Source: Thalassospira tepidiphila MCCC 1A03514 (GTDB taxonomy: Bacteria; Pseudomonadota; Alphaproteobacteria; Rhodospirillales; Thalassospiraceae). Taken from it: a stretch of DNA of 64,000 nucleotides. The position numbers were made by a program, and so were the translations under genes. Position 1 is the first letter of the stretch. Each line of letters starts with the position of its first letter. Shown here piece by piece: positions 1 through 8,288 of this stretch. The stretch covers positions 335,893 through 399,892 of the forward strand of contig NZ_JPVZ01000004.1 of assembly GCF_001662875.1 (NCBI RefSeq), read 5' to 3'. A model generated the notes under the pieces. The model saw only the letters and a list, made by a program, of their open reading frames with translations, was not told where the DNA came from and ran no database searches.

Positions 1-405
1 ACGCGGATGAAGTTCCATCAGGACCAGTTCATCATCGTCGCGCAGCATATCGCGGATGATAAATGGTGATCCTGGGTAAAACGGACCTTGGTAATCATCG
101 CCTTCGCGTACCCCATAATCACGGCCCTTCGCGACCGGATCAAACGTGGCGACATAGTTTAAGAAGTGTTGCAGCATTTCGGGTGCATTGGCACCGTCCT
201 TGGCGCGCGCATAACCGTCTTTCCACTCGCCGGTTTTGGCGGCCTGTTCACTGCCAAGGTCATACCAGCCCGATCCGGCATGGGTATCAATCACGCAGAA
301 CGGTTTGTTCTTTTTTCGCAAATGTTCAAGCACCAGCCAAAGGGCTGCATGCTTGTGCATGTCGGCAAAATTCCCGGCATGAAAGCCGTGCAGGTAACTC
401 AGCAT
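1..405 (-). CDS. rlmJ: 23S rRNA (adenine2030-N6)-methyltransferase RlmJ, N-terminal part
   Basis: The first 135 codons of an RlmJ-type methyltransferase are present; the rest lies beyond base 1. The start is ATG at 405-403 and the protein begins MLSYLHGFHAGNFADMHKH, the conserved RlmJ opening (E. coli MLSYRHSFHAGNHADVLKH). A further block, VIDTHAGSGWYDL, matches the SAM-binding region of the family, followed by the FYPGSP motif near residue 116. RlmJ methylates A2030 of 23S rRNA in the cytoplasm. The gene starts 5 bp after the stop of rluE on the same strand, so the two rRNA-modification genes are probably co-transcribed. The identification is firm from the N-terminus; nothing can be said about the C-terminus. 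Confidence 0.93.
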   Translation of the reverse strand, partial: MLSYLHGFHAGNFADMHKHAALWLVLEHLRKKNKPFCVIDTHAGSGWYDLGSEQAAKTGEWKDGYARAKDGANAPEMLQHFLNYVATFDPVAKGRDYGVREGDDYQGPFYPGSPFIIRDMLRDDDELVLMELHPR

Positions 406-410
406 GGCGG

Positions 411-1154
411 CTATCCTTTCTTCGGGCGCGAACGGTGGCGTGCAGGTTTATACCCGCCTTTGCGTGGACCTTTGCCCGCCTTTGCGCCTTCACGCGCGAT
501 ATTGGCTTTGTCGTCGGCATTGGGGGCATTGGCAAGATCGGGCACCTGATTGCGGCGCGGCGGCTTGGCCGATCCGGGGGATAGCCTTCGATGGGTGGCA
601 GGCGGCGCATCGACCTCGATCACCTTCCATTCGCCGGGCGCCAAACCATCGAGGGTCCAGTCCCCGATGGCATGCCGGATCAAACGCAAGGTCGGAAAAC
701 CGACGGCGGCGGTCATGCGGCGTACCTGGCGATTTTTGCCCTCGGTAATGGTCAGTTCGATCCAGCTTGTCGGGATCGCCTTGCGATAGCGCACCGGTGG
801 GTCACGCTCCCAAAGCCCGGCCGGTTCATCGATCCGCCGGACCTTGGCGGGCAAGGTCATGCCGTCTTTAAGCTCTACCCCGCGGCGCAGGGCATCAAGC
901 GCGGCGTCAGTGGGTTCGCCATCGACCTGCACCAGATAGGTTTTGGGTTTCTTGAATTTCGGATGGGCGATCTGTGCGTTCAGCGGCCCGTTATCGGTCA
1001 GAAGCAACAAACCCTCGCTGTCGCGATCAAGCCTGCCGGCGGCATAAACGCCGGGCAGATCGATATAGTCAGCCAAGGTCGCCCGACCGTTTTCACGGTC
1101 GGTGAACTGGGTCAAAACGCCATAGGGTTTGTTAAACAGGATCAGTTGCGCCAT
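411..1154 (-). CDS. rluE: 23S rRNA pseudouridine synthase, RluE/RsuA family
   Basis: RsuA/RluB/E/F-type pseudouridine synthase of 247 aa (250 aa if an in-frame ATG at 1163 is used). No S4 domain is present: the protein begins directly with [15 protein letters not shown], as in RluE. The catalytic block [19 protein letters not shown] contains the essential Asp, and [10 protein letters not shown] is the conserved RNA-binding motif. By family it isomerises a 23S rRNA uridine (U2457 in E. coli). The last 50 residues form a Lys/Arg/Pro-rich tail ending RPKKG that E. coli RluE lacks and that may help RNA binding (inference). Start choice is uncertain because neither ATG has a clear Shine-Dalgarno sequence. 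It is followed 5 bp later by rlmJ. Confidence 0.9.
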   Translation of the reverse strand: MAQLILFNKPYGVLTQFTDRENGRATLADYIDLPGVYAAGRLDRDSEGLLLLTDNGPLNAQIAHPKFKKPKTYLVQVDGEPTDAALDALRRGVELKDGMTLPAKVRRIDEPAGLWERDPPVRYRKAIPTSWIELTITEGKNRQVRRMTAAVGFPTLRLIRHAIGDWTLDGLAPGEWKVIEVDAPPATHRRLSPGSAKPPRRNQVPDLANAPNADDKANIAREGAKAGKGPRKGGYKPARHRSRPKKG

Positions 1155-1202
1155 GGCGCGCATAAAACCAGCTTTGACGAGGCTGTCAACTTAGTTCAGC
1201 CC

Positions 1203-1937
1203 CTAATCGCGGATGAGATATTCCATCGTGGTGACCACGCGCACGGTCTTGTTGATCTGGTTGGCTTCCATCATGTTGGGGGCGCCATCGGCGGCCAGTA
1301 TCTGAAACAGGCCCTGTGTCGCGCGGCGTATACCGCCCAGCTCACCACCGGAATCCGCGGCAAATTGCTGGGCTGCTTCGCGGGCGTTGGCGGTGGCAGC
1401 CGCGATCATTTCCGGTTTGATATCGTTAAGACCGGTGAACAGATAACTCGGCCCCGGGTTATAACCCTGCCCGCCCAGAACAACACCACCCTGCAACAAT
1501 TTGCCGATATCCTGGGATGCGGCAACCACCGCATCAACATCATCGGTGCGGACCTGAATGGTCTGATTGACGATATAGCGGCTTTCAATCGGCCCGGAGC
1601 GATAGGACTGGGCAAGCTGATCGGTTACCTGAAGGTTTTGCAGCTCGGTCGCTTCGCGACCGATGCCGTGGCTGGCAAGAAATTCAAACAACGTGTTGGT
1701 GTCAGCGTCAATCTTGGCCTGTGCATTTTGCAGCACATCATCAGTCGCGACATAGGTAATCGGCCAGACGGCCTTGTCGGCCTTTACATCGCGTTCGGCC
1801 AGTCCCTTGACCGTGACATAGCGATCAAGGGCACGCATGTTTTCAATACCTGTCCCGACCAGCCAGCCCGATGCGGCCAGTCCTCCGGCGACAACGATTG
1901 CCGCGAAAACTTTGGCAAATCCCGATGATTGCGACAT
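1203..1937 (-). CDS. SIMPL-domain (DUF541) exported protein
   Basis: 244 aa, starting at ATG 1937 behind GGGGAA; the open frame continues upstream to 2093 but without a plausible start. Residues of about 8-28 form one hydrophobic N-terminal segment (FAAIVVAGGLAASGWLVGTG), so the protein is exported or anchored in the inner membrane. The body matches the SIMPL/YggE family: a VTVKGLAERDVKADKA strand near the start, SRYIVNQTIQVRT in the middle, and a Gly-rich C-terminal region. SIMPL proteins are periplasmic or membrane proteins linked to oxidative stress in E. coli (YggE), but their biochemical role is unknown. The gene stands alone, divergent from the sugar isomerase gene at 2174. Confidence 0.85.
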   Translation of the reverse strand: MSQSSGFAKVFAAIVVAGGLAASGWLVGTGIENMRALDRYVTVKGLAERDVKADKAVWPITYVATDDVLQNAQAKIDADTNTLFEFLASHGIGREATELQNLQVTDQLAQSYRSGPIESRYIVNQTIQVRTDDVDAVVAASQDIGKLLQGGVVLGGQGYNPGPSYLFTGLNDIKPEMIAAATANAREAAQQFAADSGGELGGIRRATQGLFQILAADGAPNMMEANQINKTVRVVTTMEYLIRD

Positions 1938-2173
1938 GATGCAGTTCCCCTGTCCGGTTTCGGGCGATATCGCAAACATGATATCACACTGTATGATTTT
2001 CATTGTATTGCGCTGAAAAACGGCGATTGCGGGGCAACTTGTGATGCGAACCGCCAAGACCCGCACTGTGAAATCGAAATGTTTTGAATGCATTCAAAAA
2101 CTATCGCATTCACCATTCGGGCGTGGTAAAACCCCGCCCAATCAATCATGCCAAATGCCACAAGAGGTCAACC

Positions 2174-2851
2174 ATGCTGCGTTCTGAAATCAATGCCTGT
2201 ATCGAGCATGCCAAGGAACTTTATGCATCCATTGCGTTCAAACTGCCGGAATGGGCGCATTACAGCCCGGCGCAATGGGAAGCTGAACCTGATCTGGCTA
2301 AATGGTGCCGAAACCATCAGATGGGCTGGGATGTCACCGATTACGGCGAAGGCAATTTTGAAAAGCGCGGCCTGATCCTGTTTTGCCTGCGCAACGGCAT
2401 CCTGCGCCAGCCGGGCGAAGTGCCCTATGCCGAAAAGATCATGATCGTTGGCGAGAATCAGGAATGCCCGTGGCATTACCACAAGGTCAAAATGGAAGAC
2501 ATCATCGTGCGTGGTGGCGGCAACCTGGTGATCGAGCTGTGCAACCTGACCGAAGACGGCCAGATGGACCGCGAAAACGAAGTCCGTGTACGCACCGACG
2601 GCAAACTCAACATCCTGCCCGCTGGTGGCAAGGTTGTTCTGGAACCGGGTCAAAGTGTGACCCTGCCGCGTACGCTGATCCACCGCTTCTATGGCGAAGA
2701 GGGCAAGGGTCCGGTGATCGTCGGCGAAGTGTCGCAGGTCAATGATGATTTGACCGATAACTACTTCTTTGATTGCGATGCGCGCTTTACCGAAATCGAA
2801 GAAGACGTCGCACCGATCCACCCGCTATGGAACGAACTGCCAAGCAGCTAA
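2174..2851 (+). CDS. D-lyxose/D-mannose-type sugar isomerase (cupin)
   Basis: 225 aa, preceded by AAGAGGT 6 bp before ATG 2174; the frame extends upstream but this is the start with a ribosome binding site. The protein has a single cupin barrel. The metal site can be read as PWHYHKVKMED (His101, His103, Glu108) and TLIHRFYGE (His170), the H-x-H..E..H arrangement of the D-lyxose isomerase (YdaE) family. Members interconvert D-lyxose with D-xylulose and D-mannose with D-fructose. No sugar kinase or transporter lies nearby, so the real substrate is uncertain. A strong terminator follows 25 bp after the stop. Confidence 0.85.
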   Translation: MLRSEINACIEHAKELYASIAFKLPEWAHYSPAQWEAEPDLAKWCRNHQMGWDVTDYGEGNFEKRGLILFCLRNGILRQPGEVPYAEKIMIVGENQECPWHYHKVKMEDIIVRGGGNLVIELCNLTEDGQMDRENEVRVRTDGKLNILPAGGKVVLEPGQSVTLPRTLIHRFYGEEGKGPVIVGEVSQVNDDLTDNYFFDCDARFTEIEEDVAPIHPLWNELPSS

Positions 2852-2876
2852 GCGACTGCAAAAACCCGGATATAAG

Positions 2877-2907
2877 AAAGCCCTGCAGCAATCCTGCAGG
2901 GCTTTTT
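2877..2907 (+). terminator. intrinsic terminator after the sugar isomerase gene
   Basis: Perfect 12-bp stem AAAGCCCTGCAG / CTGCAGGGCTTT with a 5-nt loop and a T-run, 26 bp after the stop. It lies between convergent genes and its A/T flanks allow it to work in both directions. Confidence 0.9.
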
Positions 2908-2931
2908 CGTATGTGGCTTGAAGTTCCCGAA

Positions 2932-3891
2932 TTACTCAGCTGGCGGCAGGTCTTCCTTTTTGCCGAGAATCTGGGTGAATTCCGGCATGTCACGCAGCGG
3001 TTCGAATTCTTCCTCAGCCCAGGCGGGCTGGCGCATGGTATCGGATAGTTCAACAGCACGTTGCAGGTCAGCAAGGGCGGCTTCCTTGAAACCAAGGCCG
3101 GCATTGGCACAGGCACGCTGATAGTAACCGTTGGCGTTTTCGGGTGCCTCCGCCAATAGCCGATTGCACAGACTAAGTGCCCAGTCACGATCCCCGAGTT
3201 GCAAGGCAGCGTCCGCCTTGTAGGCCATGACTTCCGGATCACCGGGTGCGAGTTCGAGGATCTTGTCATAGGTTTCGATCTTTGCCCGCGGATTGCTGAG
3301 CTGGTTGGCTTGCAGCCACAGGGCATGAATGGTCTGGGTGCGTTCTATCTCGTGCTGATGTTCGTTGATCAGCTTGGATTTCAACAGCAATTCGTTTTCA
3401 AGCGAGGTGAGTCGCCCTTCGAATTCCTGCGACAAACGTTGCAGTTCGGTATTGGCCAGATTGCGCACGCTTGATTTCAACTCGCGCAGAGACTGCCATC
3501 CCAGCATAGTCAAAAGCGCACCGACGGCCGCCACGAAATAGAAGAAGTAGGTCACGGTGTTCGATGAATAGGAAATCGCCTTGTCGATGGCCTCAAGCTG
3601 CCGGTTAACAACCTCGCGCAGCAATTCGGCACGCATGCCCTGCATTTCGGTACGCAGGTTTTTCAACTCATCAAGTACATAGCGTTCCATCAGGGGCGGC
3701 ATGTTGGACCGTTCCTCCGCAGACAGGGGACGATAGTCGATCGACGGAACATCGGTCGTACTGTCGGTGACCTGACCATTGACCGTCGTCTGGTCTGTTG
3801 AACCGCTGGTCTGGGCGTTTACAACGTCACCTGACAAAACAAAGCCCAACGCCACCACGACAGCAGCCATCAAAGCCGATAGTTTCTGCAT
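2932..3891 (-). CDS. exported, membrane-anchored TPR-repeat protein
   Basis: 319 aa from ATG 3891 (MQKLSALMAAVVVALGF). Residues 1-27 form a signal peptide with likely cleavage after VNA. A second hydrophobic segment at about 113-132 (TYFFYFVAAVGALLTMLGW) is a membrane anchor. It is followed by a charged, Leu-heptad stretch (about 133-190) that looks like a coiled coil, and then TPR-like helices (about 195-300: ALWLQANQL, AYKADAALQLGDRDWAL, GYYQRACANAGLGFKEAAL). TPRs mediate protein-protein contacts; no enzymatic domain is visible and the partner is unknown. The ribosome binding site is weak (AAAAAG). A MITE-like element begins only 57 bp upstream of the start, within the likely promoter region. 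Confidence 0.8.
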   Translation of the reverse strand: MQKLSALMAAVVVALGFVLSGDVVNAQTSGSTDQTTVNGQVTDSTTDVPSIDYRPLSAEERSNMPPLMERYVLDELKNLRTEMQGMRAELLREVVNRQLEAIDKAISYSSNTVTYFFYFVAAVGALLTMLGWQSLRELKSSVRNLANTELQRLSQEFEGRLTSLENELLLKSKLINEHQHEIERTQTIHALWLQANQLSNPRAKIETYDKILELAPGDPEVMAYKADAALQLGDRDWALSLCNRLLAEAPENANGYYQRACANAGLGFKEAALADLQRAVELSDTMRQPAWAEEEFEPLRDMPEFTQILGKKEDLPPAE

Positions 3892-3947
3892 CTTTTTATC
3901 CCGTTTTCTTTTCCGGATCGAAGCCGTTTCCTGACAAAGGCAGACTA

Positions 3948-4208
3948 GGGTCCACACTCATTCAAATAATCGTCCCGGTCACCCGGATTTGTGCGGATAC
4001 GCGAAGCAAAACCGCAGGAAGATATGTATCTTTCAAGGTTTTGCGACAAAGTGGCCCGTGCAAATCCGGGTGATCCAAAGGACAATTGATATGAGAGAAA
4101 GCCTCTGCGTCAAATCCCTTGACCGGGGGGCACCCCGATCTGCGGGCTTTTCCTTGCCATTTCTCTCATATCAATTGCCGGGGCGGTCATTTGAATGAGT
4201 TTGGACCC
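3948..4208. mobile_element. MITE-like element with long imperfect terminal inverted repeats
   Basis: A 261-bp non-coding block bounded by inverted repeats of about 31 bp: left arm 3948-3978 (GGGTCCACACTCATTCAAAT...) and right arm 4178-4208, whose complement reads GGGTCCAAACTCATTCAAAT.... Both ends abut TA within a CTAG context (CTAGGG...CCCTAG), which fits a TA target duplication. Two further inverted repeats nest inside: CACCCGGATTTG (3978-3990) with CAAATCCGGGTG (4060-4072), and CAATTGATATGAGAGAAA (4083-4101) with its complement at 4160-4177. No transposase is encoded, so mobility would need an enzyme elsewhere in the genome. A folded transcript would form a long stem with two side hairpins. 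No second copy was noticed in this window. Confidence 0.65.
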
Positions 4209-4362
4209 TAGGGCTTAGACGTGAACAAACCGATAAAACTACAACCGCTGCGCTCTGTACGCGCATGTGGGAAAGCTGATATACTGCGTGTGCGAAATGC
4301 GCGGCCCAGACTTAAAGAAGTGCCTTTACATCCGACGATATCACTCCTTCAGGTTCCCAGGA

Positions 4363-5379
4363 ATGCCTCAGCAAGAACAATACCGGCAGCGGTCATACGC
4401 GCTGTCGCGCGAAGCGCTGGAATTGATCAATGAATTGGGTTTGAGTGCAAACCCGATCAATTATGCTGTGTTCTTTGCCTATGTCGAAAAATCAAACGAT
4501 GACCTTGTTGCGCTGATTGATATTCTGCGCGGCAACAAGCGTGCGTTGGATGATGTCAAATGCCACGAGCTTTATCAGCGGTTTATCGATCCCAGTCGGG
4601 CAGAGCTTCTGCGTGAAACCATTTCCCATGAGCTGCACCGGCAGGTTTCCGATCTGATTGATCGACTGGCAAAAGGCAAGGAAGTTATCAGTACTGCCGA
4701 TCTGCGGGATGCTGCCCGCGATCTTTTGGGGATGGAAAACCGGGCCAACGCACAACAGGCCGCAAAAGACGTGAACGATGCCGATCCGGCACCGGTCGAG
4801 GTCACCCAGCTGCTTCTTGATCTTGAGGAAATGAAACGCGAAGCCCACACAGACGGGCTCACGGGGATTGCCAATCGCAAGGCCTTTGACGAAAGCCTCC
4901 GCGACGCGGCAATGACAACGATGGAACGGGGTGAGCCCCTGAGCATCCTATTGATCGACATCGATCATTTCAAACGGGTCAACGACAAACATGGTCATCA
5001 AGCTGGCGACCAAGTCATCAGGACATTGGCCAAGACCCTGCAGCAGAATGTCAAAGGACGCGACACCACCGCGCGCTATGGCGGTGAGGAGTTTGCCGTC
5101 GTCCTTCCGGCCACGACGCTTACGGACGCCATGCGGGTTGCGGAAAACATTCGCGCATCAATCGAGGCTCTTCATCTCAGAAGTTTCAATCGCAACGAAG
5201 ATCTGGGCCGGATCACGGCATCCGTCGGGGTTGCGACGTATCAGCTGGGTGAACCCCTGACCCGTGTGATAGATCGTGCCGACCAGGCGCTTTATCTTGC
5301 CAAGGCGAATGGCCGAAACTGTGTGATGAACCAGAATGACCTTCTGACCCAGCCGATCAATCGCGCAGAAAGCGCATAA
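4363..5379 (+). CDS. cytoplasmic diguanylate cyclase (GGDEF), tandem copy 1
   Basis: 338 aa from ATG 4363 (MPQQEQYRQRS); an upstream in-frame ATG at 4267 gives 370 aa but its extra residues look unrelated to the family. The N-terminal ~120 residues form a helical domain (ELGLSANPINYAVFFAYV...IDILRGNKRALDD) shared with the next gene. The GGDEF domain starts at about DGLTGIANRKAFDES and has an intact active site, ARYGGEEF (GGEEF at 240-244). The position of the usual RxxD inhibitory site reads KGRD, so product inhibition may be weak. There is no membrane segment. It should make c-di-GMP from two GTP. The ribosome binding site is modest. Confidence 0.88.
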   Translation: MPQQEQYRQRSYALSREALELINELGLSANPINYAVFFAYVEKSNDDLVALIDILRGNKRALDDVKCHELYQRFIDPSRAELLRETISHELHRQVSDLIDRLAKGKEVISTADLRDAARDLLGMENRANAQQAAKDVNDADPAPVEVTQLLLDLEEMKREAHTDGLTGIANRKAFDESLRDAAMTTMERGEPLSILLIDIDHFKRVNDKHGHQAGDQVIRTLAKTLQQNVKGRDTTARYGGEEFAVVLPATTLTDAMRVAENIRASIEALHLRSFNRNEDLGRITASVGVATYQLGEPLTRVIDRADQALYLAKANGRNCVMNQNDLLTQPINRAESA

Positions 5380-5533
5380 GCGTCCCCCATCACAATTGAC
5401 CTGTTTTATCATGTGAAATCAAAAATCGCCCGGATTACGGGAGGTTCGATGATTTAAATCAAACCTTTCGCATATGCGTTTGCATAGGATGTTGCCGAAA
5501 CTTATGGCGACATAATTCTACTGCAGGCAATTG

Positions 5534-6640
5534 ATGAGCGCGTACGGGTTTAATCACAGAACAGCTCAACAACACAGCAACGCTGCCCACAAACTAATGG
5601 CAGAGTTGGGTGTGGTTTCGCATCCGGACAATTTCCAGCTGTTTTTTACCTATGTCGCGCATACGAACTTCGATCTTTGCCGCACGATCGACATTCTGCG
5701 CAGCAACCATCGCGAATTTGATGAAGCACAGTGCGAAGAACTTCATACCCGTTTCTTCAGTGACAAGCGCGAAAACGAAATCATCGAACGCATTTCAAAC
5801 GACTTGCGCGCGCAGCTGGGCAGCATCCTTGATACCGTGAACAAGGTCGGCGTCGACACACGGAAATACAAAAAGGCGCTTGATCATTTCTGCTCCTATG
5901 TCGGGGACAAGAACCGCAACCTCAGCAATCTTGAACAGGCACTTCATACCCTTCTGGGCGCCACACGCGAGATGGAGGGCGTCAACCGCAGCCTTGAAAG
6001 CCGGTTGACGAACAGTTCGTCGGAAATCAACCGTCTGCGCGAAGATATGGAAAACCTGAAACGCGAAGCCATGACCGACGGGCTGACCGGCATTGCCAAT
6101 CGCAAGGCGTTCGATATGCAACTGCGCGATGGCATGATGCATGCCATGGAAGATGGTCAGCCGCTTTGCCTTTTGCTTCTTGATATTGATCACTTCAAAA
6201 AGTTCAACGACACCTATGGTCATCAGGTCGGCGATCAGGTGATCCGTTTGATGGCAGAATCGCTGAAACGCAATATCAAAGGCCAGGATACTGCGGCCCG
6301 CTATGGCGGGGAGGAATTCGCAATCATCCTGCCAAGCACGTCGCTTGGCAATGCCGTGTTGTTTGGCAACAAGCTGCGTCAATATATCGAAAGCCACAAG
6401 GTCGTGACCAAAAGCGGCAAGACAATCATCAGCAAGGCGACGGCATCAATCGGGGTGGCTGAATTCCGTCCCGGCGAACCGGCCGCCAAACTGATCGAAC
6501 GGGCCGACAGGGCGCTTTACTTCGCCAAGGAAAACGGTCGCAATCAGGTTGCAAGCGAACAACAGATTGAACCATCCAAAACCGCTGGCAAACGCGGGGA
6601 CCTAAAACCCCCGAGTTCCAGAGGCATCGCCGCCGAGTAG
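5534..6640 (+). CDS. cytoplasmic diguanylate cyclase (GGDEF), tandem copy 2
   Basis: 368 aa from ATG 5534, preceded by GCAGG; a TTG directly before it is in frame but less likely. The N-terminal helical domain (ELGVVSHPDNFQLFFTYV...IDILRSNHREFDEAQCEELHTRF) is clearly related to that of the preceding gene. A predicted coiled coil (about 130-175, LEQALHTLLGATREMEGVNRSLESRL) links it to the GGDEF domain. The active site ARYGGEEF is intact (GGEEF at 258-262). The RxxD inhibitory position reads KGQD, so the I-site is not canonical. It is predicted to synthesise c-di-GMP. The 154-bp gap after copy 1 suggests its own promoter. Confidence 0.88.
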   Translation: MSAYGFNHRTAQQHSNAAHKLMAELGVVSHPDNFQLFFTYVAHTNFDLCRTIDILRSNHREFDEAQCEELHTRFFSDKRENEIIERISNDLRAQLGSILDTVNKVGVDTRKYKKALDHFCSYVGDKNRNLSNLEQALHTLLGATREMEGVNRSLESRLTNSSSEINRLREDMENLKREAMTDGLTGIANRKAFDMQLRDGMMHAMEDGQPLCLLLLDIDHFKKFNDTYGHQVGDQVIRLMAESLKRNIKGQDTAARYGGEEFAIILPSTSLGNAVLFGNKLRQYIESHKVVTKSGKTIISKATASIGVAEFRPGEPAAKLIERADRALYFAKENGRNQVASEQQIEPSKTAGKRGDLKPPSSRGIAAE

Positions 6641-6707
6641 GTATTTGCGCCACTGGCACTGACAAGGCCACGTTTTCCACGTATAAGCAGGTCCGAAATT
6701 CACATGA

Positions 6708-7907
6708 ATGGATCTGACGGGCTTGAAAAAGATTGATGTTCTTGTCATCGGGGCGGGTGCGGCCGGCCTGATGTGCGCGATTGAAGCAGGAAAACGCGGA
6801 AGAACCGTCGTGGTGGTTGATCATTCGACCAAACCGGCGGAAAAAATTCGTATTTCCGGTGGTGGGCGCTGCAACTTTACCAATATCCACACCAGCCCGG
6901 AAAACTTCATTTCCGAAAACAAGCGGTTCTGTGTTTCAGCCCTTAAACGCTATACCCAGCAAGATTTCATTGATCTGGTGAACCGGCACAATATTGCCTG
7001 GCATGAAAAGACACTCGGCCAGCTTTTCTGCGATGAATCGTCCTTTCAGATCATCGATATGTTGCTTGATGAATGTGATGCCGCCGATGTGACGATCAAG
7101 CTTAATACCGAGATTTCCAACATCATCAAACGCGATGATGACGGCTTTGACGTCACCACGCGCACCGGTGCGCAATGGACCTGCTCGTCGCTGGTTGTCG
7201 CATGTGGCGGCCTGTCGATCCCGAAAATCGGCGCTACCGGGTTTGGCTATCAGATCGCACGACAGTTTGGCATCAATGTCATTCCGACCCGTGCCGCACT
7301 TGTGCCGTTTGTTTTCGATCCGGATCTGCGTGCGCGTACCGGTGAACTTTCGGGGATATCTGTTGATGCCATCGTTCAATGCAACAAAAAGCAATTCCGC
7401 GAAGGTTTGCTGTTCACCCATCGTGGCCTTTCCGGCCCGTCGATCTTGCAGATTTCATCTTATTGGAACGAAGGCGACAGCATTACGGTAAACCTCAACC
7501 CGGAAGAAGATGCGTTCGATCTTTTGAAAACGGCCAAGGGTGAAAACCCGAAACAGGCGGTGCATACGGTTCTGTCACGCATATTGCCAAACCGGCTTGC
7601 CCAGATGTTTGCCGCCACCCATGGCCTTGATCGCCCGATTGGCGAAACCGGTGACAAGGCACTGCGCAAATTGGCGATGGATGTCAATCAATGGGCCCTG
7701 ACACCAAGCGGTACTGAGGGGTATCGCACGGCCGAGGTCACGGTTGGCGGGGTCGACACCAATGCCCTTTCATCGAAAACAATGGAAGCGCGTGACGTGC
7801 CCGGCCTTTATTTCATTGGCGAAGTGGTTGATGTCACGGGCCATCTTGGCGGCTTCAATTTCCAGTGGGCATGGTCATCGGGCTGGTCTGCCGGACAAGT
7901 GGTTTAA
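6708..7907 (+). CDS. BaiN/HI0933-family NAD(P)/FAD-dependent oxidoreductase
   Basis: 399 aa. The N-terminal dinucleotide-binding fold reads DVLVIGAGAAGLMCAIEAGKRG (GxGxxG), followed by the family hallmark KIRISGGGRCNFTN. A second flavin-binding motif near the C-terminus is PGLYFIGEVVDVTGHLGGFNFQWAWSSG. Length and motifs match the HI0933/YhiN (BaiN) family of flavoproteins, which has members annotated in bile-acid reduction, but most are of unknown substrate. An overlapping ATG at 6704 leads to a short frame only, so 6708 is the start; the only AGG lies about 15 bp upstream. The gene is monocistronic. Confidence 0.9.
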   Translation: MDLTGLKKIDVLVIGAGAAGLMCAIEAGKRGRTVVVVDHSTKPAEKIRISGGGRCNFTNIHTSPENFISENKRFCVSALKRYTQQDFIDLVNRHNIAWHEKTLGQLFCDESSFQIIDMLLDECDAADVTIKLNTEISNIIKRDDDGFDVTTRTGAQWTCSSLVVACGGLSIPKIGATGFGYQIARQFGINVIPTRAALVPFVFDPDLRARTGELSGISVDAIVQCNKKQFREGLLFTHRGLSGPSILQISSYWNEGDSITVNLNPEEDAFDLLKTAKGENPKQAVHTVLSRILPNRLAQMFAATHGLDRPIGETGDKALRKLAMDVNQWALTPSGTEGYRTAEVTVGGVDTNALSSKTMEARDVPGLYFIGEVVDVTGHLGGFNFQWAWSSGWSAGQVV

Positions 7908-8028
7908 ACTACCCTTCCGAACCCGCCTGATGCACTGATTGAATTCAGTGCGGGAACAAACGAGAAAACCAATCGTTTGAGTTGTAAGCGCGGTACAGAT
8001 ACCGCAGCAACAAATGTGAGGTTGGAAC

Positions 8029-8220
8029 ATGCTTGAATATGGTGGAATTATCGGACTTCTCGTCCTGATTGCCGATATATGGGCAATCGTGAATATCATG
8101 GGCAGCGGTGCAAGCACCGGTGCAAAAGTATTGTGGACAGTACTTGTTGTTGTCCTGCCGGTCCTTGGCCTGATTATCTGGTTCTTTGCTGGCCCGCGCA
8201 GCGGACGCGCGACCGCTTAA
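8029..8220 (+). CDS. small membrane protein, PLDc_N-like domain only
   Basis: 63 aa with two transmembrane segments (GGIIGLLVLIADIWAIVNIM and VLWTVLVVVLPVLGLIIWFFAG) and a short Arg-containing tail GPRSGRATA. The pattern matches the PLDc_N (cardiolipin synthase N-terminal) module that also occurs alone in many small bacterial proteins; no phospholipase catalytic domain follows. AGGTTGGA lies 5 bp before the ATG, and a perfect terminator follows the stop by about 30 bp, so it is a genuine single-gene transcript. Function unknown; an envelope role is likely. Confidence 0.82.
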   Translation: MLEYGGIIGLLVLIADIWAIVNIMGSGASTGAKVLWTVLVVVLPVLGLIIWFFAGPRSGRATA

Positions 8221-8249
8221 AACCGGTTAAATCATTTCCCTCAATGACG

Positions 8250-8281
8250 AAAAAGGCCGACAGGAAACTGTCGGCCTTTTT
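8250..8281 (+). terminator. intrinsic terminator between convergent genes
   Basis: Perfect 14-bp stem AAAAAGGCCGACAG / CTGTCGGCCTTTTT with a GAAA tetraloop. It closes the small membrane protein gene and, read on the other strand, the TRAP permease gene. Confidence 0.93.
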
Positions 8282-8288
8282 CGTGGTT

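Noticed and set aside
591..1928. 445-codon open frame on the plus strand
   Set aside because: It runs antisense across rluE and the SIMPL gene, has no family resemblance and arises from codon bias of the real genes.
3798..4198. Short open frames across 3798-4198
   Set aside because: They read through the MITE-like inverted repeats and the 5' end of the TPR gene; no start signals.
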